A DNA stretch of 64,000 nt from Oceanimonas sp. GK1 (GCF_000243075.1 NC_016745.1:2063001-2127000); one strand, 5' to 3'; counted from the first letter of the stretch, positions 42,653 to 52,382 are shown. The notes: a model not told the origin generated them from the letters alone. Program-made: numbers and translations.

Positions 42653-43163
42653 CGCCGGGCTCAGCCTTCTGGAATACGTGGTGGGGCTGGCGATACTGGC
42701 CATCGTGCTGGTGGGAGCGGGGCTGTTCTTTTTAAGCCAGCCGCGTCAGCTGGATCCGGTGTTTCAGTTTCGCGCAGTGTCATTGGCCGAAGCCCTGGCC
42801 GAGCAGGTAATGGCGGTAAAATACGATGCGGAAAATAACCCTCAGTCACAAATTCGGTGTGGGTTGGATGGTGCTGATGCCTGTACGCTCCCTCCGAGTC
42901 CGGTTGTCGGCTCAGACTTAACTGATTTTGTTGCTGTTGAAGACTTTAACCTCTGGTGTGAGGGTGGTGCCATTAACGGTAATGTTTTGGCTGGGCAACT
43001 CAAGCTCACCAGAGCACAGCTTTATGCCCGTTATACAGCGCAAACCTGTGTAACCCTAAATACAGATGATCCCAGCGTACCATTTAAGGAAGTCATTATT
43101 TCCATAAAAGATCAAAACGGCTCCGATCTGTCCTTTACCCTGCACAGGTACAATATCCGATGA
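42639..43163 (+). CDS. mshD: MSHA minor pilin MshD
   Basis: About 174 residues. The start is an ATG at 42639 (MRRANAGLSLLEYVVGLAIL), with the prepilin cut in ANAG|LSLLE, a slightly variant motif (Leu at +1). The C-terminal half is AT-richer with several Cys residues (CGLDGADACTLP, CEGG, TCVTL). It overlaps mshC and mshO. It acts in the initiating minor pilin complex. Confidence 0.8.
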   Translation: MRRANAGLSLLEYVVGLAILAIVLVGAGLFFLSQPRQLDPVFQFRAVSLAEALAEQVMAVKYDAENNPQSQIRCGLDGADACTLPPSPVVGSDLTDFVAVEDFNLWCEGGAINGNVLAGQLKLTRAQLYARYTAQTCVTLNTDDPSVPFKEVIISIKDQNGSDLSFTLHRYNIR

Positions 43164-43912
43164 AGGCGCGCGGTTTTACCCTGCTGGAGCTGGTGATAGT
43201 GATGGTGCTGATTGGTATCAGCGCTGTATTTGGTACCCGCTTTATTGCCCAAATGGCCGAAAGTCATGTGGGCGGCGCCGAACGAGCCGAGGCCCTGGCC
43301 GGCGCACGGTTTACTCTGGAACGCCTGCGTCGGGAGCTGGCCGTGGCCTATGGCCCCAGCGTGTATCTAAAGGATGACTGCCTTGCCTTTGTGCCCGCCC
43401 GGGCCGCCGGTACCTATACCGGCTCCGTAAGGACTGGCACGGCCACCTTTATCGTGCCCCTGAGCCTGCAGGATGCAGAGATCAAAGACGTTTTTATGGC
43501 CATTCGTGCCGAGGGTGGTGAGGCGTACTGGAGCGATTATCCCAATCCGCTCAACGTTGAAAATGTCTACAGACTGGAAAAAGAGCCAGCCTCGGCAGGT
43601 TTTGGTCTCAGTGACGTATTTAATAACTCCGAAGAGATTGAGTTCAACCGTGAAGGATTGGGTCAGCGCTATACCCTGCTTAAAGCAGAGCAAGTGCGCT
43701 ATTGCCTGCGTAACGGCAACCTCGAACGTGAAGTAAAAAGCCCTGACGAAACTTGGGGAAAAACCAGCCTGATGTTGACGGGGATCACAGGAGACAGTGT
43801 CTTTCTGGGCTACGATGAGTCCAGTCAATTGGTTCAGATGGAGCTGACCTTGAGCACACGGGATGGCGAGCTGGTGTTACCCGGACAATTGCAGGTGGCC
43901 TATGCGCCTTAA
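43160..43912 (+). CDS. mshO: MSHA minor pilin MshO
   Basis: A 250-residue PulJ/GspJ-like minor pilin with leader MKARG and FTLLELVIVMVLIGISAVFG. ATGA overlap with mshD, and its 3' end overlaps mshP by 11 bases. The middle of the gene (about 43560-43760) is AT-richer than its start. Confidence 0.85.
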   Translation: MKARGFTLLELVIVMVLIGISAVFGTRFIAQMAESHVGGAERAEALAGARFTLERLRRELAVAYGPSVYLKDDCLAFVPARAAGTYTGSVRTGTATFIVPLSLQDAEIKDVFMAIRAEGGEAYWSDYPNPLNVENVYRLEKEPASAGFGLSDVFNNSEEIEFNREGLGQRYTLLKAEQVRYCLRNGNLEREVKSPDETWGKTSLMLTGITGDSVFLGYDESSQLVQMELTLSTRDGELVLPGQLQVAYAP

Positions 43913-44303
43913 CCCGGAACAAATGGGAAGCATGCTGCTCAGCGTGATCTTTATTCTGGTCATTCTGTCGGCACTGATGGCTGCGATGGTCACTCTGTCG
44001 GGCCAGAGCAGCCGCCAGCTGGTCTATGAAGTGCAGGCCCTGAAAGCCCGGCTTGCCGCCGAAGCCGTGCTGGAGAGACAGGTTTTTGCATCGCTGACAG
44101 CAATCGATGCTCCTGCAGTCGTCAGCAAGGACGATGAGTCGCCCATGACTGTGAATGGATGTGTAGCTTTCATCAAGTCACTGGATGGACCCACTCTGGC
44201 AGAAGGTACCAGCCTGAATCAGGTCTCGGTGGTGGCCAGTGGAGAGTGTGAAGGTAGCGGCCTTACCGTAATCCGCAATATTGAAGTCGAGGTAATTAAA
44301 TGA
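43902..44303 (+). CDS. mshP: MSHA biogenesis protein MshP (PilX-like)
   Basis: A 133-residue PilX/GspK-type minor pilin-like protein. The N-terminal helix is GSMLLSVIFILVILSALMAA, with no Glu at +5, as in PilX-type proteins. The ATG at 43902 is chosen because GCAGGTGG is just upstream; the frame begins earlier but the leader would not fit. Overlaps mshO and mshQ (four bases). Confidence 0.8.
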   Translation: MRLNPEQMGSMLLSVIFILVILSALMAAMVTLSGQSSRQLVYEVQALKARLAAEAVLERQVFASLTAIDAPAVVSKDDESPMTVNGCVAFIKSLDGPTLAEGTSLNQVSVVASGECEGSGLTVIRNIEVEVIK

Positions 44304-47300
44304 AACACCGCAACTGGTTGTATATCGCCTCCCTGGCCCTACCACTGCCAACCCTTGCCGCCGACATGGCGTCCCTGTTTCCCTATGCAGCCCAGAGCCA
44401 CAGTGACAATGGTACCGTTGACATGAACTGGAGTACCCAGATCGTTGGTACCCGCAACGGTAAGATCGACTTCAATAAGAAAGATGATCTCAATGGCGAA
44501 TGTGATGGCAAGTCCTGCAAGATCACCGGTGACATTATTGAACCCTATGCTCTGCCGGCGTTTAACACCACCCCATTTACGTTGCCTGACTTTAAAACTA
44601 CCTCGACAAACTTTAAAGCCGAATGTGGGGGCTCCGGTAGCATCAAGTACACCCGCAGTGAATACAAAAACGTCGCTACCAGCGGCAGTTGCGATATTCA
44701 CCTCGCTAATAACGGGGATGTAGTCATCGATGAAGGGTTGTCCGCCCAGGGCAGCGGAGATCTGTATCTGGCTCCCGGCAATTACTGGATGGGGTCTTTT
44801 AGCCTGTCAGGCAGCTCCCGTGTGATTGCTTCCGCGCCCGGTGAGATCAATCTCTATGTCAAAAAGCAGGTAAAGCTTGAAGGCAGCACTACGCTGGGCA
44901 GCACCGAATCAGAGGTGAACCTTTTTTATTACGACGATGGCGAGATCAAGCTCGAGGGTAGCCGCACCTGGTTCGGCAATATTCAGACTCGAGGTGAGCT
45001 GGAGATTGGCGGTAGCAGCGAGCTGTATGGCGCTGTACAGGCGGGTTCCCTTAGTTTGTCCGGCTCCGCCCGTTTATATCAGAAGGCGGGGGAGTACTGG
45101 TTTGAGGATCTGGAACTTAAAGGTAGTGCTCGTTTGATGACGGTGGGCAGCCGGCCGAGTCGTTTTTATGTGCGTGATGAGCTGGAGCTTGAAGGTAGTG
45201 CCGAACTGGGCAAGGAGGGCCAGTCTCTGCTGGTGCTGGTGTACGGCGAGCAGGATAGCGACGGCGATGACGGAGAGGCAGATTTAGAGGGGTCTTCGAA
45301 GCTGTATGGTCATCTTTATCTACAAGGTGATCTCGAGATGAAAGGCAGCTCGCGCATCTACGGCGGCGTCAACGTGGTCGATCTGGAGATGGAGGGCAGC
45401 TCGGCCATTTATGCCCGTGCTCTGGAGGAAGGCCAGTCCACGGCGGTGCATCACTATGAGCTGCATTTCAACGGCTGCAGCGAACAACTGACCGCCTACG
45501 CTTGTGCCAATGAAAGCTGCAGCGAACAGTACACGGAGAAGGCCAAGTTGCACGTCAAGGCCAATGGCTCCAACCTGGCGAACTTTAACAAGATCTATGG
45601 CAGCGAGTCCCAGTCGCTGAAGAAAACACCGGGCTACCCCTTCACCATGGTGGTGCAGAGCGATGGCAAGGGTGGCAACATGGATCCTGATGCGGACTAC
45701 CCCCTGGTCTGTTACGTGAACGGTGAAAAGACCTGTACCGTGACTTCCGCCGGCAGCGACGGTGACAGCGGTCCCCTGGTCTTTGAGGTGGACACCGCCT
45801 ATGCAGCGGGCGAGGCGGCTGTTCGCTTTACCGGTGGCTGTCTGGCCGAGGACGGCGAAGTTGAAGTGGCGTTCGGCTTCGACGGTACCGCCAGCGGTGA
45901 TGGCAAGAGCGCGACCCTGAACTGGCCTGGCGGTGGCACTATCTTGCAGGTCGGAAAAACCCAGACCCTGACCCTGCCGGTGACCGGCGCCAGCCTGAGT
46001 TACCCTTATGCGGATTTGCTGACTCTGAGCGTGCAACAAGTGTTGCCAGACGGCGGCTTGGGCAGTCGCCTTACCGATAAGGTCGCCTTTGTGCCTGAGA
46101 GCTGGCGTGTTCAACAGGCCGCCGAGTGTGATGACCAGGGAACCTTTTTATACGAAAAGCATGCTGGGACCTGTACCGTGCTGGGGGCTGCCGGTGAAGA
46201 GCTGGTTTTCTCGGTGGCGGCCCTCGATATGAATGGCCAGCCGCTGCCGCTGGGCTGGCTGGCGGACCGGATTTCGAGCGACCTTATTTATGCCAGCCTG
46301 GAAAACGGTGCCCTGCAACCGTCCCAGGACTATGCCCTGAATGATGATGGTGACGGGGCGACTGCCTCCACGCATCAGTTCGCCAGCGAGATTGTGGGCC
46401 GATTGAGCGTGAAAGTGGAGGGTTGGAACGCGACCTACATTCCTGACGATGACAACCTGCTGCCTACCAATGGCGACAGTGCCTTTGTGGGCCGTTCTGT
46501 ACCTGCTTCACTTAAGGTGACTGAGACTCAAAATGGCGATATTAATGGTGATATCGTGTATGCAAGCAAACCCGGCGTGAGTTTCGATGTTGTTCCATCC
46601 TTTACCGTGATAGGGCTGGATGTTAATGGTAAAGAACTACCCAGCTACAGTGGTGAGTTTGCCGGTGGCCTGAAAGGCAATACCTCGCTTGGACTGGGCG
46701 GCGATCTTGATTTGGAAGCGTTAACGCCAACCATTGTCGAGCCTGAAACAGGCAAGCATGTCATCAGTCTTGATACCAGCAAGCTCAAGTTCAACAAAGC
46801 CGAACCTTTCCCTGAAACTGATCTTGATCTACCTATTTTGTTAACTATCAATAAACACGATGAAACCCAGGGAGTTGATGCTGCAAAAACCACTCTGGCT
46901 CAAGAAAACGACACCCTGCGTTTTGGCTTTGTCACCCTGATGGACAGCGAAATCAAGGTGGATGAGGCGGGCACCATGGCCAGCAAGCTAAATTACTTTG
47001 GCAAGGATGTGCAAACGGTGCTGGAAGATAAGGTGACCGGTTATGACCTTGAAGAAGCGACAAGTGTAACGCACGAGCCGATGCTGGATCCTGAACTGCT
47101 GACTTTAGCCAGAAATGAAGTCAAGGTTAGCAGTCATGGGGAGCAGCATAAAGGTATTCAGGTGAGCGTAGACGGGCTGCCCGACTGGCTGAAGCCTGCA
47201 GATCAGGATGAAGCCGGTGAGCTAACCGATCCGGTGGGCATGCTCGACATCCTCAACAACCCCAGGCTGAGGGCCAGCGACAGTACCTTTAACCGTCGTG

Positions 47301-47314
47301 AGGTGTTCCGTTAA
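44300..47314 (+). CDS. mshQ: MSHA protein MshQ, large exported adhesin-like
   Basis: A 1004-residue exported protein with a signal peptide (HRNWLYIASLALPLPTLA, cut before ADM). Residues about 170-375 contain ten or so copies of a short motif, L-x-(L/M)-x-G-S-(S/A)-x-(L/I)-Y, spaced 18-30 residues, as in a beta-solenoid. The rest corresponds to the DUF6701 region found in MshQ proteins and ends with an uncharged, possibly disulfide-poor tail (LRASDSTFNRREVFR). Early in the mature part is a Cys pair. It is the last gene of the locus and is the most likely tip or surface component. Between about 46500 and 46900 the DNA is AT-richer. Confidence 0.83.
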   Translation: MKHRNWLYIASLALPLPTLAADMASLFPYAAQSHSDNGTVDMNWSTQIVGTRNGKIDFNKKDDLNGECDGKSCKITGDIIEPYALPAFNTTPFTLPDFKTTSTNFKAECGGSGSIKYTRSEYKNVATSGSCDIHLANNGDVVIDEGLSAQGSGDLYLAPGNYWMGSFSLSGSSRVIASAPGEINLYVKKQVKLEGSTTLGSTESEVNLFYYDDGEIKLEGSRTWFGNIQTRGELEIGGSSELYGAVQAGSLSLSGSARLYQKAGEYWFEDLELKGSARLMTVGSRPSRFYVRDELELEGSAELGKEGQSLLVLVYGEQDSDGDDGEADLEGSSKLYGHLYLQGDLEMKGSSRIYGGVNVVDLEMEGSSAIYARALEEGQSTAVHHYELHFNGCSEQLTAYACANESCSEQYTEKAKLHVKANGSNLANFNKIYGSESQSLKKTPGYPFTMVVQSDGKGGNMDPDADYPLVCYVNGEKTCTVTSAGSDGDSGPLVFEVDTAYAAGEAAVRFTGGCLAEDGEVEVAFGFDGTASGDGKSATLNWPGGGTILQVGKTQTLTLPVTGASLSYPYADLLTLSVQQVLPDGGLGSRLTDKVAFVPESWRVQQAAECDDQGTFLYEKHAGTCTVLGAAGEELVFSVAALDMNGQPLPLGWLADRISSDLIYASLENGALQPSQDYALNDDGDGATASTHQFASEIVGRLSVKVEGWNATYIPDDDNLLPTNGDSAFVGRSVPASLKVTETQNGDINGDIVYASKPGVSFDVVPSFTVIGLDVNGKELPSYSGEFAGGLKGNTSLGLGGDLDLEALTPTIVEPETGKHVISLDTSKLKFNKAEPFPETDLDLPILLTINKHDETQGVDAAKTTLAQENDTLRFGFVTLMDSEIKVDEAGTMASKLNYFGKDVQTVLEDKVTGYDLEEATSVTHEPMLDPELLTLARNEVKVSSHGEQHKGIQVSVDGLPDWLKPADQDEAGELTDPVGMLDILNNPRLRASDSTFNRREVFR

Positions 47315-47322
47315 GAGATCTG

Positions 47323-47353
47323 GGTCACACCGCGACCCTGTGGCGGTGTGACC
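47323..47353 (+). terminator. Hairpin after mshQ
   Basis: GGTCACACCGC and GCGGTGTGACC form a perfect 11-base stem with a nine-base loop, nine bases after the mshQ stop. A T-run does not follow, so it may act as attenuator or as a rho-dependent 3' end. Confidence 0.5.
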
Positions 47354-47440
47354 GATCACATAGGTGTTTTACTAATTGTTCACAAAAAATTATCATCGGA
47401 AAACATAAACAATAACAAGCATCTGGTAAGGATACCTGCC

Positions 47441-49225
47441 ATGCTCGATAACAAGCACACGGAATGGCTGATGCCCATGCCCATGGCCGAGGTCATGGGT
47501 CTGGAGCACAGCCTCAAGTTTAAACGGCAGCTGTTGCAGCATGTGTTCGACAATGCCCTGGAATCCATCATCGTGACCAACGCCGACGGCGTTATCCAGC
47601 GGGTCAACCCGGCCTTTACCCAGATCACCGGCTACAGCCCCGAGGAAGTGCTGGGCAAGACGCCACGGCTGATGCAATCGGCCCGCCACGATCCCGACTT
47701 TTACCGGCAAATGTGGCAGCAATTGCTGCATACCGGCAGCTGGACCGGCCAGGTGTGGAACCGGCGCAAGTCCGGGGAGGTGTATCCCCAGTGGCTCAGC
47801 ATCAATACCCTGACCAATGAACATGGACAAATCACCCATCGGGTGGCCATTGGTCACGATCTCAGCGGCCAGCGCAGTTACGAGCAGGATCGCACTCCCT
47901 TTACCTTCAAGGATCCCCTTACTCAGCTGGGCAACCGCCAGTTGCTGGCCACCCGGCTGGATCAGGCATTGGCCGAGGCTCAGCGCAACAAAATCCGCGT
48001 GGGCCTGATGGTGCTCGACATCGGTCGCCTCAAGCCGGTGAATGAGCAGCTGGGCATGACCTGGGGCGACGATGTGCTGCGCCAGCAGGCGCGCACCCTG
48101 CAGGCGGCGGTAGATGAAGCCGACACCCTGGTGCGGCTGCAGGGCGACGTGTTCGCGGTGCTGCGCCACAGCAAGGCGGAAGATGCCACCATGGCCCAGC
48201 TGGCCGATAAACTGCTGCATCTGCTGGCCCAGCCCATGGTGCTGGCGGATCAAAACATTGTTTGTCTGCAACCCAGCATCGGTATTTCGGTGTATCCCCG
48301 GGATGCCCGGGAGCCGGAAAACCTGCTGCAGGCGGCGGAATACGCCCATGCCATGGCCAAGCGGGAAGGGCGCAACCGCTTTCAGTTTGTGGATCAGCAC
48401 CAGCACGAACTGCACCACCGGGAGCTGGTGATCGAGCACAGCCTCAGTCACATGCTCAGCACCGGTGAATCGCAAGGGGTCAGCCTGCATTATCAGCCTC
48501 AGGTCTGCTCCATCGGCGAGCGCATCGTGGGGCTGGAGGCGCTGCTGCGCTGGACCCACCCCCGCCTGGGCCCGCTGTCGCCGGTGGAATTTATTCCGGT
48601 GGCCGAGCAGAGCGGGCTGTCGGTGCGCCTGGATCGCTGGGTGATTGAGCAGGTTTGTGCCCAGGTGGCACTCTGGCGTGGTCAGGGGCTGGCGCCGCCG
48701 GTGGTCTCGGTGAACCTGGGGGCGCAGCAGTTCGGTCAGCCCGACTTCTGCGACTGGCTGATGGACACCGTTACCCGTTTTGAGCTGCGTCCGCAGCAAC
48801 TGCGCCTGGAAGTAACCGAGTCCACCATGATGGAGCAGATAGAAGCCGGCGTGAACATGCTGCAGCAACTGCGGGAGCAGGGCTTTTCCCTGTCGCTGGA
48901 CGACTTCGGTACCGGCTATTCGGCGCTGTCCTGCCTGCACCGCTTTCCCCTGGACGAACTCAAGATTGACCGCAGCTTTATGGTGGAAGCCTGCGAGAAC
49001 GAGCGTGCCCTGGTGCTGCTGCGTACCATTATGGAGCTGGCCCGGCAGTTGTCGCTGAGCTTGGTGGTGGAAGGGGTGGAGCAGGCCGAGCAGCTGGCGT
49101 TGCTCAATGATTTCGGACCGCTGACGGTGCAGGGGTATTACTACTACAAACCCATGCCGGTGGACGAGGTGTTACCGCTGCTGTCGATGGCCGCCGATCG
49201 GCCTGAAGATGGGATGTTGAATTGA
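47441..49225 (+). CDS. PAS-GGDEF-EAL protein, probable c-di-GMP phosphodiesterase
   Basis: A 594-residue cytoplasmic protein. A PAS domain at about 25-140 (ALESIIVTNADGVIQRVNPA), then a GGDEF domain whose signature is degenerate (QGDVF at 234-238), then an EAL domain with EALLRW at 366-371 and DDFGTGYSALSCL and KIDRSF intact. It should hydrolyse c-di-GMP to pGpG, with the GGDEF part perhaps binding GTP as regulator. AAGGATA precedes the ATG at 47441. It lies 126 bases after mshQ, whose locus encodes the c-di-GMP-binding MshE, suggesting a role in pilus control. In Vibrio a different GGDEF-EAL protein (MshH) sits at the other end. Confidence 0.88.
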   Translation: MLDNKHTEWLMPMPMAEVMGLEHSLKFKRQLLQHVFDNALESIIVTNADGVIQRVNPAFTQITGYSPEEVLGKTPRLMQSARHDPDFYRQMWQQLLHTGSWTGQVWNRRKSGEVYPQWLSINTLTNEHGQITHRVAIGHDLSGQRSYEQDRTPFTFKDPLTQLGNRQLLATRLDQALAEAQRNKIRVGLMVLDIGRLKPVNEQLGMTWGDDVLRQQARTLQAAVDEADTLVRLQGDVFAVLRHSKAEDATMAQLADKLLHLLAQPMVLADQNIVCLQPSIGISVYPRDAREPENLLQAAEYAHAMAKREGRNRFQFVDQHQHELHHRELVIEHSLSHMLSTGESQGVSLHYQPQVCSIGERIVGLEALLRWTHPRLGPLSPVEFIPVAEQSGLSVRLDRWVIEQVCAQVALWRGQGLAPPVVSVNLGAQQFGQPDFCDWLMDTVTRFELRPQQLRLEVTESTMMEQIEAGVNMLQQLREQGFSLSLDDFGTGYSALSCLHRFPLDELKIDRSFMVEACENERALVLLRTIMELARQLSLSLVVEGVEQAEQLALLNDFGPLTVQGYYYYKPMPVDEVLPLLSMAADRPEDGMLN

Positions 49226-49283
49226 GAGTTTGACGACCGGCGCGTTGCTTCTGTGAAGGAGAGGGGAACGTGCAATATGCGCT

Positions 49284-49309
49284 GGACCCCCGCCTTCGCG
49301 GGGGTGACA
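49284..49309. repeat. REP-like palindrome, copy 2
   Basis: CCCCCGC-CTTC-GCGGGGG with GGA before it and TGACA after it. Same core as the element at 8719-8741 but in the other orientation. It directly precedes the CACGCCT array. Confidence 0.75.
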
Positions 49310-49313
49310 ATGC

Positions 49314-49411
49314 CACGCCTCACGCCTCACGCCTCACGCCTCACGCCTCACGCCTCACGCCTCACGCCTCACGCCTCACGCCTCACGCCTCACGCCTCAC
49401 GCCTCACGCCC
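49314..49411. repeat. CACGCCT heptamer tandem array, 13 copies
   Basis: Thirteen perfect copies of CACGCCT (49314-49404) and one imperfect (CACGCCC). The array lies between the converging EAL gene and glpD. The glpD frame reads into it from the right and takes its last residues (GVRREA) and TGA stop from it. Copy number could vary between strains by slippage. Confidence 0.95.
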
Positions 49412-50889
49412 AACCTGGCTGCCATATACTCCACCAGCCGCTGTTTTTGCTCCAGAGCAAGGCGCAGTCCCAGTTTGCTGCGCCGCCACAGCACATCGTC
49501 GGCGGTTTGTGCCCATTCTTCCTGCATCAGGTAATCCAGCTCCCGGGCATACAAGCCGGCACCAAAAGCCTCGCCCAGGTCGCCGAGGGCCGAACAGCCG
49601 TGCAGAAAGCGCCGGCAGCGGGTGCCATAGCTACGCACATAGCGGTGCGTAACGGGCTCTGGCAGCCAGGGATATGCCTGCGTAAGGCCGGCGACAAGCG
49701 TGCTTTGGGTGTCGAAATCGCCACCGGGCAGCACCAGTTGCCGGGTCCAGGGGCCGCCAGCTTCGGGAAAGAAGGCCTTAAGATGATCGATGGCGTCTTC
49801 CGCCAGGGCGCGAAAGGTGGTGATCTTGCCACCAAATACCGATAACAGCGGCGCCTGGCCGGGGGGCGCATTCAACAACAGCTTGTAGTCCCGGGAGGCC
49901 CGCTGCGCCTGGCCCTGGCCTTCGGCCATCAGCGGCCGCACCCCGGCATAGCAATGTACCACCTCCGCCGGATGGATTTGCCGGCGAAAATGGGTGTTCA
50001 CCACGTCGCAGAGATAGGCAATTTCTTTCTCGCTGGCGCTGACCTTGCCGGGCTCGCCCTGATAGTCCACGTCGGTGGTGCCAATCAGCGAGAAGTCCTG
50101 CTCATAAGGCAGCACAAAGACGATACGGCCGTCGTCGTGTTGCAGAATATAGGCTTCATCCCCGGGGTGCAGGCGGGGCACCACCATATGGCTGCCTTTC
50201 ACCAGCCGAAGGGTCGCCGGTGCCGTTACCGGCAGCACGGTATCAAACAGCCCGCTGGCCCAGGGCCCGGCGGCGTTGACCAGCGCCCTGGCCCACAGGG
50301 TGGGTGAATCACCGTGTTCACTTTCAAGCTGTACCCGCCACAGGCCGTTTTCCCGCGAGGCCCCGGTGCATCTTGTGCGGGGCAGAATGCGGGCGCCGCG
50401 TTCCCGGGCTGCCATGGCGCACAGCACCACCAGCCGAGCGTCGTCCACCCAGGCATCGGAATATTCAAAGGCCCGCTGAAAAGAGGGCTTCAGCGGGCTG
50501 TGCGCGTTCAGGCGCAGGACGGTTGAGCCCGGCAGCCGGTCCCGCCGGGCCAGGTGATCGTACAGCCACAGCCCCATACGAAGCATCCAGGCGGGGCGCA
50601 GCCGTGGCTGGTGGGGCAGGCGAAAGCGCAGCGGCCAGATGATGTGGGGCGCGGCCTGCAGCAGAATTTCCCGCTCGGCCAGGGCCTCGCGTACCAGCCG
50701 GAATTCATATTGTTCCAGATAGCGCAGGCCACCGTGGATCAGCTTGCTGCTGGCGGACGAGGTGGCGGAGGCCAGGTCGTTCATCTCGCACAGGGTGACC
50801 GAAAGCCCGCGGCCGGCGGCATCCAGGGCAATGCCCACGCCGTTAATGCCGCCACCGATCACCAGCACATCGCTGACCGGCTCGTTCAT
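49390..50889 (-). CDS. glpD: Aerobic glycerol-3-phosphate dehydrogenase
   Basis: A 499-residue FAD enzyme at the inner membrane that oxidises glycerol-3-phosphate to dihydroxyacetone phosphate and feeds ubiquinone. The FAD-binding motif is [20 protein letters not shown]; conserved [20 protein letters not shown] and FGGKITTFR follow. The ATG at 50889 overlaps the glpK stop by four bases; the much longer open frame upstream is glpK in another frame. The tail departs from family: after LVEYMAARL the last GVRREA is encoded by heptamer repeats. Confidence 0.94.
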   Translation of the reverse strand: MNEPVSDVLVIGGGINGVGIALDAAGRGLSVTLCEMNDLASATSSASSKLIHGGLRYLEQYEFRLVREALAEREILLQAAPHIIWPLRFRLPHQPRLRPAWMLRMGLWLYDHLARRDRLPGSTVLRLNAHSPLKPSFQRAFEYSDAWVDDARLVVLCAMAARERGARILPRTRCTGASRENGLWRVQLESEHGDSPTLWARALVNAAGPWASGLFDTVLPVTAPATLRLVKGSHMVVPRLHPGDEAYILQHDDGRIVFVLPYEQDFSLIGTTDVDYQGEPGKVSASEKEIAYLCDVVNTHFRRQIHPAEVVHCYAGVRPLMAEGQGQAQRASRDYKLLLNAPPGQAPLLSVFGGKITTFRALAEDAIDHLKAFFPEAGGPWTRQLVLPGGDFDTQSTLVAGLTQAYPWLPEPVTHRYVRSYGTRCRRFLHGCSALGDLGEAFGAGLYARELDYLMQEEWAQTADDVLWRRSKLGLRLALEQKQRLVEYMAARLGVRREA

Positions 50890-52382
50890 GAGGGCGCTGC
50901 CCAGTGCTGCGCGCGGGCTACCGCCTGTTGCCAGCCTTGGTAGTGCTGCTCGCGGTGGTGGGGATCCATTTGCGGAGTGAATTCCCGGTCGATGGACACA
51001 CATTGCACCAGCTCGTTGGTGTTGTGCCACAACCCGGTGGCCAGCCCCGTCAGAAAGGCCGCCCCCAGGGCGGTGCTTTCCAGCAGTTGTGGGCGTATTA
51101 CCTTGCTGTGGGTAATGTCGGCCTGAAATTGCATCAGGAAGTTGTTGGCGGCCGCTCCGCCGTCCACTTTCAGCGCGGCGAGCCGCAGGCCGGCGTCCTG
51201 CTGCATGGCGTCGAGCAGATCCCGGCTCTGAAAGGCAATGGCTTCCAGCGCTGCCCGCACAATATGGTTGCGGTTGGCGCCCCGGGTCAGGCCCACCAGG
51301 GTGCCGCGGGCGTAGGGGTCCCAGTAGGGCGCGCCCAGGCCGGTAAAGGCCGGCACCAGATACACGCCGTGGGTATCCTCCACCTTCCGGGCACAGGCTT
51401 CGCTGTCGGCGGCGCGGGCAATCAGCCCGAGTTCGTCCCGCAGCCACTGGATCACGGCGCCGCCCATGAAGACCGAGCCTTCCAGCGCATAGCTCACGCC
51501 GCCATCGGCGCCCACCGCCAGGGTGGTGAGCAGGCCATGGGACGATTCCACCTTTTTCTGGCCGGTGTTCATCAGCATAAAGCAGCCGGTGCCGTAGGTG
51601 TTTTTCACCATGCCCTGGTGAAAACACAGCTGGCCGAACAGCGCCGCCTGCTGATCGCCGGCCATGCCGGCAATGGGCACCCCGGTACCGAGGCGGGCCT
51701 GGCCATAAACCGCGCAGGAGGGCTTTACCTCGGGCAGCAGGCTGGCGGGAATGTCCAGCTCCTTCAGCAGCAGGGGATCCCATTCCAGGGTGTTGATGTT
51801 GAACAGCATGGTGCGCGAGGCATTGGTGTAGTCGGTCACGTGCACCCGTCCCTCGGTCAGTTTCCACACCAGCCAGGTGTCGATGGTGCCAAACAGCAGC
51901 TCACCGGCCTCGGCCTGGGCTCTGGCGCCGGGCACGTTATCCAGCAGCCAGCGCAGTTTGGTGGCCGAAAAATAGGCGTCGGGCACCAGGCCGGTGCGGG
52001 TTTTGATCTCGGCTTCCAGGCCGGCGGCCTTCAGTTGCTCGCACAGGGGAGCGGTGCGTCGGCACTGCCAGACAATGGCATTATGAATAGGCTGGCCGGT
52101 GTGCCGGTTCCACAGCACCGTGGTTTCCCGCTGGTTGGTAATGCCAATGCCGCTGAGCTGTTCGGGGCGCACACCGGTTTTGGCCAGCACTTCGGTGAGG
52201 GTGGCGCGCTGGGTGGCCCAGATCTCGGTGGCGTCGTGCTCCACCCAGCCGGCCTGGGGATAATGCTGGGTCACTTCCCGCTGGGCCATGGCCACCAGCT
52301 GCGCGTTGTGGTCAAAGAGCATGGCCCGGGACGAGGTCGTGCCCTGATCCAGTGCCAGCACATAGGGTTGTTGGGGGCTCAT
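50886..52382 (-). CDS. glpK: Glycerol kinase
   Basis: A 498-residue FGGY-family kinase that phosphorylates glycerol to sn-glycerol-3-phosphate. The N-terminus is [39 protein letters not shown] and [18 protein letters not shown] are family motifs. It overlaps mepA upstream and glpD downstream by four bases each, forming a tight unit. No glpF (glycerol facilitator) or glpR is present in the window, unlike most glp operons. Confidence 0.95.
   Translation of the reverse strand: MSPQQPYVLALDQGTTSSRAMLFDHNAQLVAMAQREVTQHYPQAGWVEHDATEIWATQRATLTEVLAKTGVRPEQLSGIGITNQRETTVLWNRHTGQPIHNAIVWQCRRTAPLCEQLKAAGLEAEIKTRTGLVPDAYFSATKLRWLLDNVPGARAQAEAGELLFGTIDTWLVWKLTEGRVHVTDYTNASRTMLFNINTLEWDPLLLKELDIPASLLPEVKPSCAVYGQARLGTGVPIAGMAGDQQAALFGQLCFHQGMVKNTYGTGCFMLMNTGQKKVESSHGLLTTLAVGADGGVSYALEGSVFMGGAVIQWLRDELGLIARAADSEACARKVEDTHGVYLVPAFTGLGAPYWDPYARGTLVGLTRGANRNHIVRAALEAIAFQSRDLLDAMQQDAGLRLAALKVDGGAAANNFLMQFQADITHSKVIRPQLLESTALGAAFLTGLATGLWHNTNELVQCVSIDREFTPQMDPHHREQHYQGWQQAVARAQHWAAPS

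Noticed and set aside
49314-49411. Possible CRISPR array
   Set aside because: The seven-base units are directly adjacent with no spacers, so it is a simple tandem repeat.
50886-51867. 825-codon reading of glpD including upstream frame
   Set aside because: The part upstream of 50889 is out-of-frame glpK; the FAD-binding start [14 protein letters not shown] marks the true GlpD start.
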